56,250 bases of DNA. Source: Zetaproteobacteria bacterium (GTDB taxonomy: Bacteria > Pseudomonadota > Alphaproteobacteria > Micavibrionales > Micavibrionaceae). The translations under genes were made by a program, and so were the position numbers. Under the pieces are notes generated by a model, which saw only the letters and a list, made by a program, of their open reading frames with translations, ran no database searches and was not told the origin of the DNA. Location of the stretch: positions 1 to 56,250 of the forward strand of contig NVXI01000007.1 of the NCBI GenBank assembly GCA_002747015.1. Reading direction: 5' to 3'. Below, piece by piece: positions 27,960-38,103 of the stretch. The number at the start of each line of letters is the position of its first letter. Positions within the stretch are counted from its first letter, which is position 1.

Positions 27960-28033
27960 TTTAGTACAAAGCGCAAGGAGCGTAGCCGTATAAGCAATAC
28001 GGTAGTGACACAGAAACGCTGTAATAAACTAAA
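27960..28033. repeat. Intergenic dyad element, copy 2
   Basis: Imperfect palindrome of about 74 bases with outer arms TTTAGT (27960-27965) and ACTAAA (28028-28033) and a central perfect dyad CCGTAT (27986-27991) / ATACGG (27997-28002). The layout and pieces such as AAGG-GCGTA, GTATAA and AACG match the element at 25751-25830, though the sequences have diverged. It sits 20 bases past the chvG stop. Confidence 0.55.
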
Positions 28034-28052
28034 TGCAAACTTACTATATATT

Positions 28053-29822
28053 TTACTGATCTATATTTAAAATAATAACAAACCGCGCGCCCATTACCCC
28101 ACCAGATCTGTCCATCTTATTTTCGGCATAAATAATTCCGTTATGCGCAGTTATGATTTGCCGACAAATAGACAGGCCAAGCCCAGAATGGCGGCCAAAC
28201 TCTTCATGCTCTGGCCTTTCAGAATAAAAACGCTCAAAAATATTTTCAAGCTGGTTTTCTGGAATACCAGGCCCCTCATCCTCAATGGAAATTGTAACTC
28301 GATTTGCTTTAATTTCTACTAAGATCTTGATTTTTGTTTTAACAGGCGCAAAGGACAAGGCATTGGCAATGATATTCTGAAAAACCTGCATCAACCGACC
28401 TTCACTTCCTAACACATGTACATCTGGAACATTCTTAAAATCGAGCATAATCATTACCCCGTCTTTTAGTGCCCGATCATTATTCACCTCACTTATATCT
28501 TCTCTTTCAAGAGGACTTTTATAAGCATTTAACAAATTCCCGAGCATTCCTTTAAGATCAACCACGTCAAAAGCTTCACGAGATAGTTCCGCATCCAAAC
28601 GCGAAGCATGCGATATATCCGTAATCAAACGGTCAAGGCGGTCAACATCATGCTCAATCACCATAAGCAGCTTATCCATATCCTCCTTTTTTTTAACAAT
28701 TTTAGTAGTTTCAACTGCACTTTTTAAAGATGTTAAGGGGTTTTTAATTTCATGCGACACGTCCGCAGCGAATGCTTCAATAGTGTCCATACGCTCCCAT
28801 AAGGCAGATGTCATATCACGTAGTACAATAGAGAGCTCACCGATCTCATCATTTCGTTCACTCATATCCGGAATTTCAGTATGCTTAAGCTTCCCCCTAC
28901 GCACATTTTCTGCCGCTTTTGATAATTTTCGTAATGGTCTTGCAATCACGCCGGAAAGATAAACAGATAAAAGAATAGTAATAAAAAGTGTCGCTAAAAA
29001 TATTTTCAAAATATTAAACCAAACATCGGCCATTGCACTGCTAATCGCTTCGTTATCACCAATAAGCATAACAACACCAACAATCTCAGAATCACTGACA
29101 ATAGGTAAGGCAGCGGTTAAAATCACTTCACCCTTCATATCGCGCCACGCCGAAATACTCAACTTCTGACCTTTCGCTTCAATCACATCCGTATAATGAA
29201 ATGCATCATTAGAAAAAACACCAGGAAAAGGCGGTAATTGTTTATATCGCGGAAACAAAGAAACAATCCAACCAGCGGTATCTTTTAAAAGCTGGACACT
29301 ATAAAACTGACGTTTTTCTTCCTCAACTACCGTAAATATAGGCTGGATACTATTGCTCTCAATAATCACTTTTGAGTCAGCAACCATTTTGTCTTCAGTA
29401 TTAAAGATCAGAATACGTTTACCAAGCGTTGCCCCCAAACGCGCAGAGAGATTCCTTACTTTGGACGAGGATAGAAAGGAAACAACATCTCCCTCTTGCA
29501 CCTCTAAGGATATTGCTCCCTCTGAAATAGCCGCCGCAACAAGAATAATCTCCGTTTCAAAGCGCTTCACCTTCGACTCAATCAGAATAGAATGGTACTG
29601 CCCCAAATAAATAACACCCAGTAACAAACTCACCAAAGCAATAATATTCACACCGATAATACGAAGTGTCAGACCAGTTATACGCCGCTCTTTCCCGCCC
29701 CAGTATAAATCAAATAGCTGTTCAATATCGCCACGATGAGAGCCGATACGGAACCAACGGCTACTCTTCCTTATAGCGGTATCCGACTCCGTATAAGGTT
29801 TCAATTTTGTCGAATTCGTCAT
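28053..29822 (-). CDS. chvG: ChvG-like sensor histidine kinase
   Basis: 589-residue membrane kinase. A first membrane helix ([15 protein letters not shown], about residues 54-70), a periplasmic sensor of about 190 residues, a second helix ([19 protein letters not shown], about 274-292), HAMP, HisKA with His357 in [12 protein letters not shown], and a HATPase domain with GPGIP and GLGLSI. This layout and H-box match ChvG/ExoS/BvrS, which sense acid or envelope stress in Alphaproteobacteria. ATG 29822 lies inside chvI, giving a 62-base overlap; no better start is seen before the first helix. The hprK/pckA genes often found nearby are absent. Confidence 0.8.
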   Translation of the reverse strand: MTNSTKLKPYTESDTAIRKSSRWFRIGSHRGDIEQLFDLYWGGKERRITGLTLRIIGVNIIALVSLLLGVIYLGQYHSILIESKVKRFETEIILVAAAISEGAISLEVQEGDVVSFLSSSKVRNLSARLGATLGKRILIFNTEDKMVADSKVIIESNSIQPIFTVVEEEKRQFYSVQLLKDTAGWIVSLFPRYKQLPPFPGVFSNDAFHYTDVIEAKGQKLSISAWRDMKGEVILTAALPIVSDSEIVGVVMLIGDNEAISSAMADVWFNILKIFLATLFITILLSVYLSGVIARPLRKLSKAAENVRRGKLKHTEIPDMSERNDEIGELSIVLRDMTSALWERMDTIEAFAADVSHEIKNPLTSLKSAVETTKIVKKKEDMDKLLMVIEHDVDRLDRLITDISHASRLDAELSREAFDVVDLKGMLGNLLNAYKSPLEREDISEVNNDRALKDGVMIMLDFKNVPDVHVLGSEGRLMQVFQNIIANALSFAPVKTKIKILVEIKANRVTISIEDEGPGIPENQLENIFERFYSERPEHEEFGRHSGLGLSICRQIITAHNGIIYAENKMDRSGGVMGARFVIILNIDQ

Positions 29823-30462
29823 CTAATTTCTTAAACTTCTTTCTAACGCGCTTAATATGCGAATCAACGGTTCTATCATCTACATAGATATTCTCACCAT
29901 ACGCCATATCAATCAACTGATCTCTGTTCCTGACATGACCTGGGCGCATCGCCAACGACTTTACAAGTAAATATTCTGTTACTGTTAGGTTTAACGGCTG
30001 CCCTTTCCATGAGCATAAATGCCGCGAATCATCCAACTTTAAATGCCCATATTCTATAGTGCCACTGCTCTCTTGTTTACTTTTCTCAGAATTCATAAGA
30101 TCGCGCCGCCGCAACAAAACCTTAATGCGTTCTATTAACAAACGCTGAGAAAAAGGCTTGGTAATATAATCATCCGCCCCCATACGCAAACCAATAACCT
30201 GATCCACTTCATCATCCTTAGACGTTAAAAATATCACTGGAATTGTAGTTTCTTCCCGTAATTTCGATAAAACTTCTATACCATCCATCCGGGGCATTTT
30301 CACATCAAGAATAATAAGATCCGGTTTTTTTTCTAAAATGGCACTCAATCCTGTCTCACCATCATTATAGGTCTCAACGTCAAAGCCTTCTGCCTCTAAT
30401 GCCATAGAAACGGAGATCAAAATATTACGATCATCATCTACAAGAAAAATTTTATCTGCCAT
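29761..30462 (-). CDS. chvI: ChvI-like OmpR-family response regulator
   Basis: 233-residue DNA-binding response regulator. Receiver domain with acidic pocket DDD at 9-11, phospho-acceptor Asp53 in [10 protein letters not shown] and Lys in ITKPF; C-terminal winged helix ending [13 protein letters not shown]. Its overlap with a ChvG-like kinase gene supports a cognate pair. In relatives the pair controls envelope, exopolysaccharide and acid responses; the targets here are unknown. It follows folC with a 43-base gap and may have its own promoter. Confidence 0.82.
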   Translation of the reverse strand: MADKIFLVDDDRNILISVSMALEAEGFDVETYNDGETGLSAILEKKPDLIILDVKMPRMDGIEVLSKLREETTIPVIFLTSKDDEVDQVIGLRMGADDYITKPFSQRLLIERIKVLLRRRDLMNSEKSKQESSGTIEYGHLKLDDSRHLCSWKGQPLNLTVTEYLLVKSLAMRPGHVRNRDQLIDMAYGENIYVDDRTVDSHIKRVRKKFKKLDDEFDKIETLYGVGYRYKEE

Positions 30463-30505
30463 ATAATAAGTATTCCAAACTTCACGCCTTATATCAATGT
30501 TTTAG

Positions 30506-31852
30506 TTACAAACCACCAACATATTCCAAAACTTCACCCGCCAAATACACTGACCCGACAATCAAAATTCGAGAAGAAGGATGATCCCGCGCAATACACC
30601 CAATCGCCTCAATACAACAATCATAAGCATAAACAGCGATATCATCGTTTATCTCTTTTATATTATCCTCAATATGATCCTGCCTCTGATAATGCGGATC
30701 CGAAGCAATCGGAACAATATGTAACGCAGAAAGTTGCGGCAACAAAGGCGCAAGAAAACGCGCAGAATCTTTTGTATCAAGTATCCCCATAACCAAATGA
30801 AGTGGCTTCCCATCTTGCGCATACCATTGCTCTGCCTGCACAGCCAACGCTTCACCGGCACTATCATTATGACCAGAATCTAACCAAATTTCAGTATCCT
30901 CAGATACCCCAAAATGCGACGCATCAATATTCTGCAACCGACCAGGCCAATAAATCGCTCCTAAACCTTCCTCCATCGCTTGAATATCCACATCAATATG
31001 ATGGCGCACTGAGAATAATGTTGCCAAAGCAACCCCAGCATTATTCACCTGATGTGCACCCAGTAGATTCGGCAAAGGAAATTTATAACTCTGTTCGCCA
31101 AAAGAAAAAACCATTTGCCCATTTTCCTGACGCACACTCCATTCAAAACCATATCGACAAGCATACGCACGCGAAGACTCTATTGTCTCCGCCAGAACTT
31201 TATTCACCGCGCAAGCATCATCACCATCCCCCTGATATCCAACAATACAAGGCACATCAGCTTTCATAATCCCCGCTTTCTCCGCGGCGATATCACGAAT
31301 ATCATTTCCCAAAAAATCTACATGATCCAAAGATATACGATTAATAATCGCGGCAAGCGGTACATCAATAACATTTGTACAATCAAGGCGACCACCAAGC
31401 CCAACCTCCAATAACAAAATATCTGCCGGCGTTTCCGAGAATGCCTTAAACGCCAATGCGGTTGTAATTTCGAAGAAAGATAGGGGCGCACCACTATTAT
31501 ATGACAAGGCCTGATCGATTAGTCTCTCCAAATACGCATTATCAATTGTTTGCCCCGCAAGAATAATACGCTCATTCACATATATGAGATGCGGCGAAGT
31601 ATAGCAATGCACCTTTAAACCCTGCGCTTGTAATATTGAGCGCAGAATCGCAATGATAGAGCCTTTTCCATTGGTACCCGCCACATGAATAACAGGCGGT
31701 AAATTTAGATGTGGGTCACCAAAAGCAGCCAAAAGATCAAGATATTGCGCGCGATCCCAATTAATTTTAGACCGTGTCCGGCGCAACTGAAATATCGCCT
31801 CTAGCTTTTCCCTCAATACTTTATCATCGTGCTTAAGATCAGCTTGATGCAC
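30506..31852 (-). CDS. folC: Folylpolyglutamate/dihydrofolate synthase
   Basis: Adds glutamate to dihydropteroate and to folates. P-loop HVAGTNGKGS and the downstream GLGGRLDCTNV and HNDSAG segments identify FolC. The frame is open to 31897, but AAGGAGG at 31865-31859 lies 6 bases before GTG 31852, so I place the start there (448 residues, MHQADLKHDD). It follows accD as in many Alphaproteobacteria. Confidence 0.93.
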   Translation of the reverse strand: MHQADLKHDDKVLREKLEAIFQLRRTRSKINWDRAQYLDLLAAFGDPHLNLPPVIHVAGTNGKGSIIAILRSILQAQGLKVHCYTSPHLIYVNERIILAGQTIDNAYLERLIDQALSYNSGAPLSFFEITTALAFKAFSETPADILLLEVGLGGRLDCTNVIDVPLAAIINRISLDHVDFLGNDIRDIAAEKAGIMKADVPCIVGYQGDGDDACAVNKVLAETIESSRAYACRYGFEWSVRQENGQMVFSFGEQSYKFPLPNLLGAHQVNNAGVALATLFSVRHHIDVDIQAMEEGLGAIYWPGRLQNIDASHFGVSEDTEIWLDSGHNDSAGEALAVQAEQWYAQDGKPLHLVMGILDTKDSARFLAPLLPQLSALHIVPIASDPHYQRQDHIEDNIKEINDDIAVYAYDCCIEAIGCIARDHPSSRILIVGSVYLAGEVLEYVGGL

Positions 31853-31923
31853 AACATGCCTCCTTAAACATTGAGGATATTTATAAAAAATAGGCACTTA
31901 GAAGGAAACTTAAGAAAAGAAGC

Positions 31924-32949
31924 CTAGCTAAAAGAAACCTTCTTTTGGCCAGTCACATCCCCTCGGTTTTGCGATATACTACGCACCGCCTGCTGCGCAG
32001 ATTTTATCTGAGATGTTGCCTTCTTGCCACCTTTTTTATGGCCTCTATTTGCAGTTCTCTTCGTCTTCTTATTAGACCCATCAGAACTAGGAATGATCGG
32101 ATTTTGCGTTAGAATACTGATAATATTAACAACGACACTCTTCATTTTACTACGCGAGACAACCATATCGACAATCCCATGTTCCAACAAGTATTCCGCC
32201 GTTTGAAAATTATCCGGCAATGTTTCACGCACAGTCTCTTCAATCACACGACGCCCAGCAAACCCAATCATTGTGCCTGGCTCCGCAATATGAATATCAC
32301 CAAGCATCGCAAAAGATGCACTCACCCCGCCCGTTGTCGGATCTGTCAAAATTACAATATAGGGAAGCTTCGCATTTTTCACCATCTCAACCGCGATAAT
32401 ACTGCGCGGCATTTGCATCAAAGATATCATCCCCTCTTGCATACGCGCACCGCCAGAAGCCGGAATAGTAATAAATGTAGCTTTTTCTTTTACTGCAACC
32501 TCCGCAGCTTTAACAATCGCCTCACCAACAGCCGCACCCATAGAACCGCCCATATAACGGAAATTAAAGGCCGCTACAACAACATTCAGGCCATCCATTT
32601 TTCCGCTTGCAATTGTAATTGCTTCATCAAGACCTGTTTTACTTTGTGCCTCTTTAATACGATCGACATAACGCTTTCGATCTTTAAATTTTAATGGATC
32701 ATACGCGACCTTTGGTAAGTCGTGCGATGTGTAATTGCCGCCATCAAACATCATTTTCAAACGATCTGCGACCGGAAAACGCAAGTGATGCCCACAATGA
32801 TAGCAGACATTATGACTCTTTTCTAAATCACGATGAAATAGCATTCCTTCGCAAGATGTGCATTTTTGCCACAAATTATCCGGCACTTCCTTTTGCTCAC
32901 TCACAAAAGAACGAATACGCGGTGGTATCAAATTAGACAGCCAATTCAT
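31924..32949 (-). CDS. accD: Acetyl-CoA carboxylase carboxyltransferase beta subunit
   Basis: Works with AccA to transfer the carboxyl group from biotin to acetyl-CoA, the first step of fatty acid synthesis. Zinc ribbon cysteines C30, C33, C49 and C52 are present, followed by the crotonase-like core with PASGGARMQEG and DPTTGGVSASFAMLGD. The C-terminal 50 residues are a basic, low-complexity tail (KKTKRTANRGHKKGGKK) longer than in E. coli. Part of the trpF-trpB-trpA-accD-folC series. Confidence 0.96.
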   Translation of the reverse strand: MNWLSNLIPPRIRSFVSEQKEVPDNLWQKCTSCEGMLFHRDLEKSHNVCYHCGHHLRFPVADRLKMMFDGGNYTSHDLPKVAYDPLKFKDRKRYVDRIKEAQSKTGLDEAITIASGKMDGLNVVVAAFNFRYMGGSMGAAVGEAIVKAAEVAVKEKATFITIPASGGARMQEGMISLMQMPRSIIAVEMVKNAKLPYIVILTDPTTGGVSASFAMLGDIHIAEPGTMIGFAGRRVIEETVRETLPDNFQTAEYLLEHGIVDMVVSRSKMKSVVVNIISILTQNPIIPSSDGSNKKTKRTANRGHKKGGKKATSQIKSAQQAVRSISQNRGDVTGQKKVSFS

Positions 32950-33010
32950 CTATACATCCTGATTATTATTCGAACCTGATAAATCGCAGAAAACACATGT
33001 AGAGTCAATA

Positions 33011-33826
33011 TTAACCTTCATCAGGACGCTCCCCTAAAATACTGGAAATCGCACAAACCAAATCGGTAATACGCGCCATTCCCTCACCATTTTCGCCGAT
33101 ATCCTTAACTTTTTCAACAATGGAAGACCCCACGACCACCGCGTCCCCTAACACTGACATTTCCTGTGCATCATTTGGCGTTCTAATCCCAAAGCCAATC
33201 GCAATGGGCAGATTTGTCTTACCCCGTATCATGTCAATATGGGGTTTCAAAGTCGCAATATCGGCCTTCTTCGTCCCGGTTACACCTGTAATCGACACAT
33301 AATACAAAAAGCCACTTGCCCCATTTAGAATAACAGGCAAGCGCGCCTCATCTGTTGTTGGCGTAACCAAGCGAATCATATCCAACCCAAGCGCATCCGT
33401 AAATTGACGCAATTCATGATCTTCTTCGGGTGGTAAATCAACGATAATAAGGCCATCCACCCCTGACTTTTTCGCATCTTTTGCAAAATTCTCCAGCCCA
33501 TACGCATAAAGCGGGTTCGCATAGCCCATCAAAATGATCGGCGTATGGTCATTCCCCTCGCGAAAATCACGCACCATTTGAAGCGTGGTCTTCATCGTCG
33601 CACCAGCCTTTAACGCACGCTGCCCCGCATGTTGGATCGTTAAACCATCGGCAGCAGGGTCGGTAAAAGGCATACCAATTTCAATCAAATCTGCGCCCGC
33701 TTCAGGAAGGCTTTTTAGAACCGCCAAGCTATCTTCTATACTCGGATCACCAGCCATCGTGAACGTTACAAGAGCTTTACGCCCTGACGCCTTTAGAACT
33801 TCAAATGTCTTTTTAATCCTGCTCAT
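33011..33826 (-). CDS. trpA: Tryptophan synthase alpha subunit
   Basis: Cleaves indole-3-glycerol phosphate and passes indole to TrpB. The two catalytic acids fall at E49 (DLIEIGMPFTDP) and D60, the same numbers as in the E. coli enzyme. Length 271 residues is typical. It is separated from trpB by the GyrI-like gene, which is unusual, with about 28 bases between the latter and trpA. Confidence 0.96.
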   Translation of the reverse strand: MSRIKKTFEVLKASGRKALVTFTMAGDPSIEDSLAVLKSLPEAGADLIEIGMPFTDPAADGLTIQHAGQRALKAGATMKTTLQMVRDFREGNDHTPIILMGYANPLYAYGLENFAKDAKKSGVDGLIIVDLPPEEDHELRQFTDALGLDMIRLVTPTTDEARLPVILNGASGFLYYVSITGVTGTKKADIATLKPHIDMIRGKTNLPIAIGFGIRTPNDAQEMSVLGDAVVVGSSIVEKVKDIGENGEGMARITDLVCAISSILGERPDEG

Positions 33827-33854
33827 AAATTTTAATTCTCTTTATATTCCGTCG

Positions 33855-34334
33855 TTATTTTACGTTCACACCAATACACACCAAAATCTCATGGACACCT
33901 TCTTCAAAGAAACGCTTCCCATACACTTCAAAATCAGTTTTAAATCTTCGATCAAGATCACTTGACCAGACCGCTTCCCATGTTTCAATCAGCGCCTTGG
34001 GTTGTTCACCCTGCGCGCCCATCATGGCGTAATCGGCACTTTGAACCTCGACATGATGCAAATGATCCTTCATTTGTGGCACACCTTCAATCTTATAACC
34101 AACAGTTAAGCGATACGGCTTTGTATGATCACCCTCGTAGTCAGAATAAACGGCATAGATCACGTCATCCACGCGATTTTTAACATCTTGCCCGATGCTT
34201 TCCTTAAAAAAACTTTCCCAAAGAAGATTAATCTCCTCTGACGCTGTTTCATTATTAGAAATAACCACCGACAAACCAACAACAGAAAAACCGTCGATCT
34301 TCTCTAAACCCGCTTTCACTTCGTAATCACTCAT
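33855..34334 (-). CDS. GyrI-like effector-binding protein
   Basis: 159-residue single-domain protein of the GyrI/AraC effector-binding (SOUL-like fold) superfamily. The opening [16 protein letters not shown], the central [11 protein letters not shown] and the paired [11 protein letters not shown] and [23 protein letters not shown] follow this family, whose members bind hydrophobic small molecules or act as gyrase inhibitors. No DNA-binding domain is present. It overlaps the trpB stop by 4 bases and is therefore part of the trp transcript; a ligand related to indole or tryptophan is a guess only. Confidence 0.7.
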   Translation of the reverse strand: MSDYEVKAGLEKIDGFSVVGLSVVISNNETASEEINLLWESFFKESIGQDVKNRVDDVIYAVYSDYEGDHTKPYRLTVGYKIEGVPQMKDHLHHVEVQSADYAMMGAQGEQPKALIETWEAVWSSDLDRRFKTDFEVYGKRFFEEGVHEILVCIGVNVK

Positions 34335-35551
34335 ATCTTTACACCAAGCTTATCCGCCACAGTGAAGATATCTTTATCACCGCGACCACACAGGTTCATC
34401 ACAAGAATATGATCCTTCGGCAGAGTACCCGCGATTTTGGCAACATGCGCCAACGCATGGGCCGGTTCCAACGCCGGGATAATCCCCTCTAATTTAGAGC
34501 ATAACTGAAACGCATCCAGTGCTTCCTTGTCCGTCACGCTAACATATTCGACACGTTTCTGATCGAATAACCACGCATGCTCCGGCCCGATACCCGGATA
34601 GTCCAACCCAGCAGAAATGGAGTGCGCTTCTTGAATTTGTCCATCATCATTTTGAAGGAAATAAGTCTGCATACCGTGTAAAATTCCCGGCTTTCCACCC
34701 TCAAGGCTCGCCGCATGTAAATCCGTATCCACACCCATACCCCCCGCTTCCACGCCGATCATATGCACATCCGTATCATCAAGAAATGGGTGGAACAGAC
34801 CCATGGCATTTGACCCACCACCAATGGCCGCAATCAACGTATCAGGCAAACGCCCTTCACGTTCCATCATTTGTTCTTTGGTTTCCTTACCGATAACAGA
34901 TTGAAAATCACGAACCATCGCAGGAAAAGGATGCGGACCGCCAACCGTACCAATCAAATAATAGGTATCATGCACATTACTAACCCAATCACGCATCGCC
35001 TCGTTCATGGAATCTTTTAGCGATGCCGAGCCAGACGTCACAGACACGACCTCTGCCCCCAGTAATTTCATACGAAATACATTCGGCGATTGGCGCTGAA
35101 CATCCTTCTCACCCATAAAAATAGTACATGGAAGGTCAAATAACGCGCAAACTGTTGCCGTCGCCACACCGTGCTGCCCCGCGCCAGTTTCAGCAATAAT
35201 ACGCGTCTTGCCCATACGCATAGCCAGTAACACCTGCCCGATACAATGGTTGATTTTATGCGCACCCGTATGGTTCAGCTCATCACGCTTAAAATAGATT
35301 TTTGCGCCCTTATCTCCATTTGAAAAATACTGCGTCGTCTTTTCCGCGAAATAAAGTGGTGAAGGGCGACCAATATAATTTTTCGCCAAATCATCAAATT
35401 GCGCCCAGAAACTTGGATCGGCCTTCGCCTCATTCCATGCTTTTTCAACTGAAAGAATAAGTGGCATAAGCGTTTCCGCCACGTAACGTCCACCATATTG
35501 TCCGAAATGCCCACGTTCGTCAGGCTGATTTTTATAAGAATTTGCTGTCAT
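34331..35551 (-). CDS. trpB: Tryptophan synthase beta subunit
   Basis: PLP enzyme that joins indole and serine to tryptophan. The PLP lysine is K99 in HTGAHKIN, and the glycine-rich phosphate loop GGGSNAMG is present. 406 residues, usual length, TrpB1 type. About 110 bases separate it from trpF. Confidence 0.97.
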   Translation of the reverse strand: MTANSYKNQPDERGHFGQYGGRYVAETLMPLILSVEKAWNEAKADPSFWAQFDDLAKNYIGRPSPLYFAEKTTQYFSNGDKGAKIYFKRDELNHTGAHKINHCIGQVLLAMRMGKTRIIAETGAGQHGVATATVCALFDLPCTIFMGEKDVQRQSPNVFRMKLLGAEVVSVTSGSASLKDSMNEAMRDWVSNVHDTYYLIGTVGGPHPFPAMVRDFQSVIGKETKEQMMEREGRLPDTLIAAIGGGSNAMGLFHPFLDDTDVHMIGVEAGGMGVDTDLHAASLEGGKPGILHGMQTYFLQNDDGQIQEAHSISAGLDYPGIGPEHAWLFDQKRVEYVSVTDKEALDAFQLCSKLEGIIPALEPAHALAHVAKIAGTLPKDHILVMNLCGRGDKDIFTVADKLGVKI

Positions 35552-35663
35552 GAAACGAGTTATAGCCGTAAATTCATCACATGAAAAGCACTAAGTCAGG
35601 ATCAAAATTATGGACACCACCCAATGTCGCGCTCGTGCCACCATTTATATTAAAATGCTTGTT

Positions 35664-36320
35664 TCATTTTCCCTGATCATGTACCGCCGCAAGAAAAGAC
35701 CTGATCTTCTCTATATCTTTGACACCACGAGATACCTCAACACCAGAAGACACATCCACAGCATCAGGAGAAAGAACTGAGAGTGCCTCCCCTATATTTT
35801 CCAAGTGCAAGCCACCGGATAACATCCATGGCTTAGAAAACGTAATGTCCCGAAGCAACGCCCAATCGAAACACTGACCCGTCCCACCAGGCACATCACT
35901 GCCCGCTGGTGGTTTCGCATCAAACAACAACCAATCAACAATATCCTCATAATCACGAGCCACCTCAATATCACTGGTGCAAGACACTGGAAACGCCTTA
36001 ATAATCGGCAAAGCATACTTATCCTTAATCTCTTTCACGCGTTGCGGCGTTTCAGTGCCATGCAACTGGATCATATCCAACGGCACATACCCGACAACCG
36101 CGTCCAATTGCGCGTCCGTCGGATCAACGAACAGCCCAACACTACGCACGCCTGTGGGCATCATCAGGACAAGCTCCTTCGCGGTATCAATCGCAATATG
36201 ACGCGGGGATGGTGGAAAGAATACATACCCGACAAACCGCGCACCACTACGAATGGCGACTTCTAAAGCTTCAGGCGTTGTAATACCGCATATTTTGGCT
36301 TTTACTTTCTTAGACGACAT
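35664..36320 (-). CDS. trpF: Phosphoribosylanthranilate isomerase
   Basis: TIM-barrel isomerase of tryptophan synthesis. KICGITTPEAL at the start carries the catalytic cysteine, FVDPTDAQLD and MLSGGLHLENI are typical, and the catalytic aspartate lies in DVSSGVE. 218 residues. Its first base coincides with the last base of the membrane protein gene upstream, so the two are translationally linked. Confidence 0.95.
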   Translation of the reverse strand: MSSKKVKAKICGITTPEALEVAIRSGARFVGYVFFPPSPRHIAIDTAKELVLMMPTGVRSVGLFVDPTDAQLDAVVGYVPLDMIQLHGTETPQRVKEIKDKYALPIIKAFPVSCTSDIEVARDYEDIVDWLLFDAKPPAGSDVPGGTGQCFDWALLRDITFSKPWMLSGGLHLENIGEALSVLSPDAVDVSSGVEVSRGVKDIEKIRSFLAAVHDQGK

Positions 36321-37210
36321 TATCCTTCAACCGTCTTATTTTGCATTGCATGCTGAAAATAATTCGACAAAACCGTTACACCCAAAACCGTAAATAATGG
36401 CTGAAACAGAAATACCAAAATAACACTCATGATCGACTGTCCAATCAATTGCTCATACATGCTACGCACAATATCAGATGTCATTTGATCTCCATATAAC
36501 GTCTGAGCCAAGCTTGCCGCAATACTACCTACAATTAATGCAAACAGAAAATATATAACCCCCACGCGTATACAAGATCTCATAATCGCAAATGAAAACT
36601 TCCAAAAATAACCGCTTGTTAATTGAAAAGATGATTTCAAAGACACGCTAGAATTCAGCGCCTTCGCCGGAAAATAAAAACTCACCTTAAAAAACAAATA
36701 CGGCAAGATAATCAATGTTAAAACAATCAACCAGAGATCAATTTGAAAGAAAAACACCATTGAAGCAGGTAAAATTGTACCCAACATCGTCCACATAATC
36801 ACAAAATCCAACTCATGCTTCTGGGGCTTTAAAAAATCCATTGGCTCATAATTACCGCGCCCTAACAAAACCAGCCTATGCCAACTAACCGCAATGACAG
36901 CAAAGCAATACCCGATAGATATTTGCAACACAAACGAAACCCACGTTAGAATATTACCATAGGAATGGCGCTGCACATCTGTCATTAATTGCATATATCC
37001 AGAGAGTGTCTCCGGCATCGCAACATCGCGCATAAATTCAACGCCAGCCATACTTAAGAAATATTGTACATATAGATTCGCGCACAAAAAAAACAAAAGA
37101 AACGGTAATATTGATTTCATCAAACTGCCAAGCTCTGACCTATGTTCGCTGACAAACTCACGCACATGCGCAGATGTCTCTTTTGAAGATAAAGTTGGTG
37201 TAAAATACAT
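36320..37210 (-). CDS. Six-helix membrane protein, paralogue 1
   Basis: 296-residue inner-membrane protein of unknown function. About six hydrophobic helices are visible (first at residues 34-55, last near 262-283). Shared with the next gene are the motifs SWHR before a loop, KPQKHEL, YFPAKALN and LTVLGVTVLSNY, so the two arose by duplication. The conserved Trp-His-Arg and Lys-His-Glu blocks on the cytoplasmic side suggest a binding function. It lies 4 bases after the second paralogue and overlaps trpF by one base. Confidence 0.75.
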   Translation of the reverse strand: MYFTPTLSSKETSAHVREFVSEHRSELGSLMKSILPFLLFFLCANLYVQYFLSMAGVEFMRDVAMPETLSGYMQLMTDVQRHSYGNILTWVSFVLQISIGYCFAVIAVSWHRLVLLGRGNYEPMDFLKPQKHELDFVIMWTMLGTILPASMVFFFQIDLWLIVLTLIILPYLFFKVSFYFPAKALNSSVSLKSSFQLTSGYFWKFSFAIMRSCIRVGVIYFLFALIVGSIAASLAQTLYGDQMTSDIVRSMYEQLIGQSIMSVILVFLFQPLFTVLGVTVLSNYFQHAMQNKTVEG

Positions 37211-37214
37211 GATT

Positions 37215-38102
37215 TTATCCTTTCACGGCCTCATTATCATTTTGAACGGCATAGAGATAATAATTTGATAACGCGGTCACACCCAAAACGGTAAGAATCG
37301 GAAGAAAATATAAAAGTACCGGCAGATACAAAACAAACGAAATCATATACTCCCATGATGGGATTTGAAAAAAAGATTGTATCGCAAAAGAAGCCATAGA
37401 GGCCGATAATATATACACTAAAGCAAGAATATCCCATATAAACGTTGCACGAATCATAACGAATAAAAGTCGCCATAAATGTCCTCCACTCAAAGAAAAA
37501 GCTTTTCTTAATGTGATCTTCGCATTAACCGCCTTGGCCGGAAAATAAAGACAAAAACGATAAAAAATATACGTCATTAAAGGAAGAAATATCCAAAAAA
37601 ATAATGCACCGTACACCGCGATCATAGATGCCTCATATCCTATAGATGATAAATACAGCATTACACCAGTCATCAGAGCAAAAATTAGCACATAGACTAT
37701 CCCTCCTAATATACCAACCCCAATAAAAACAAGCTCATGTTTCTTCGGAGAAAATGGCTTCATTGGCGTATAAGAGTCTACACCCTGGATAACAATCCTG
37801 TGCCATGAAATGGCCAAACACACCAAAAAATAATTTGCAATCAGCGCCCCGATTTCAAATCGCTCTACTACCGCTCCAATAGAAACTATCTCATTTAATA
37901 CACCTGTTCCTATTTCACCATCGGAATAATACAAATCAGAGATCACCGCATCCAGTAAATACAGCCCAACAATAAAGGGCATCAGAGGAACAAAAATCTT
38001 CCATAGCTCTTTCTTATTATTACGGACAAAATCACTGACATTGTACCGCGTTTTGGATACATGCAACGTTGCCTGATAGTCCTTTTGCACCCAATCATGC
38101 AT
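37215..38102 (-). CDS. Six-helix membrane protein, paralogue 2
   Basis: 295-residue inner-membrane protein, paralogue of the neighbouring gene: ISWHRIVI, SPKKHELVF, YFPAKAVNAKITL and LTVLGVTALSNYY align at the same positions. The two proteins differ strongly in the N-terminal 100 residues. It starts just after pyrF and may be co-transcribed with it. I cannot assign a function; the general layout recalls membrane proteins that carry a conserved YFPAKA-type loop in Alphaproteobacteria. Confidence 0.75.
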   Translation of the reverse strand: MHDWVQKDYQATLHVSKTRYNVSDFVRNNKKELWKIFVPLMPFIVGLYLLDAVISDLYYSDGEIGTGVLNEIVSIGAVVERFEIGALIANYFLVCLAISWHRIVIQGVDSYTPMKPFSPKKHELVFIGVGILGGIVYVLIFALMTGVMLYLSSIGYEASMIAVYGALFFWIFLPLMTYIFYRFCLYFPAKAVNAKITLRKAFSLSGGHLWRLLFVMIRATFIWDILALVYILSASMASFAIQSFFQIPSWEYMISFVLYLPVLLYFLPILTVLGVTALSNYYLYAVQNDNEAVKG

Positions 38103-38103
38103 T

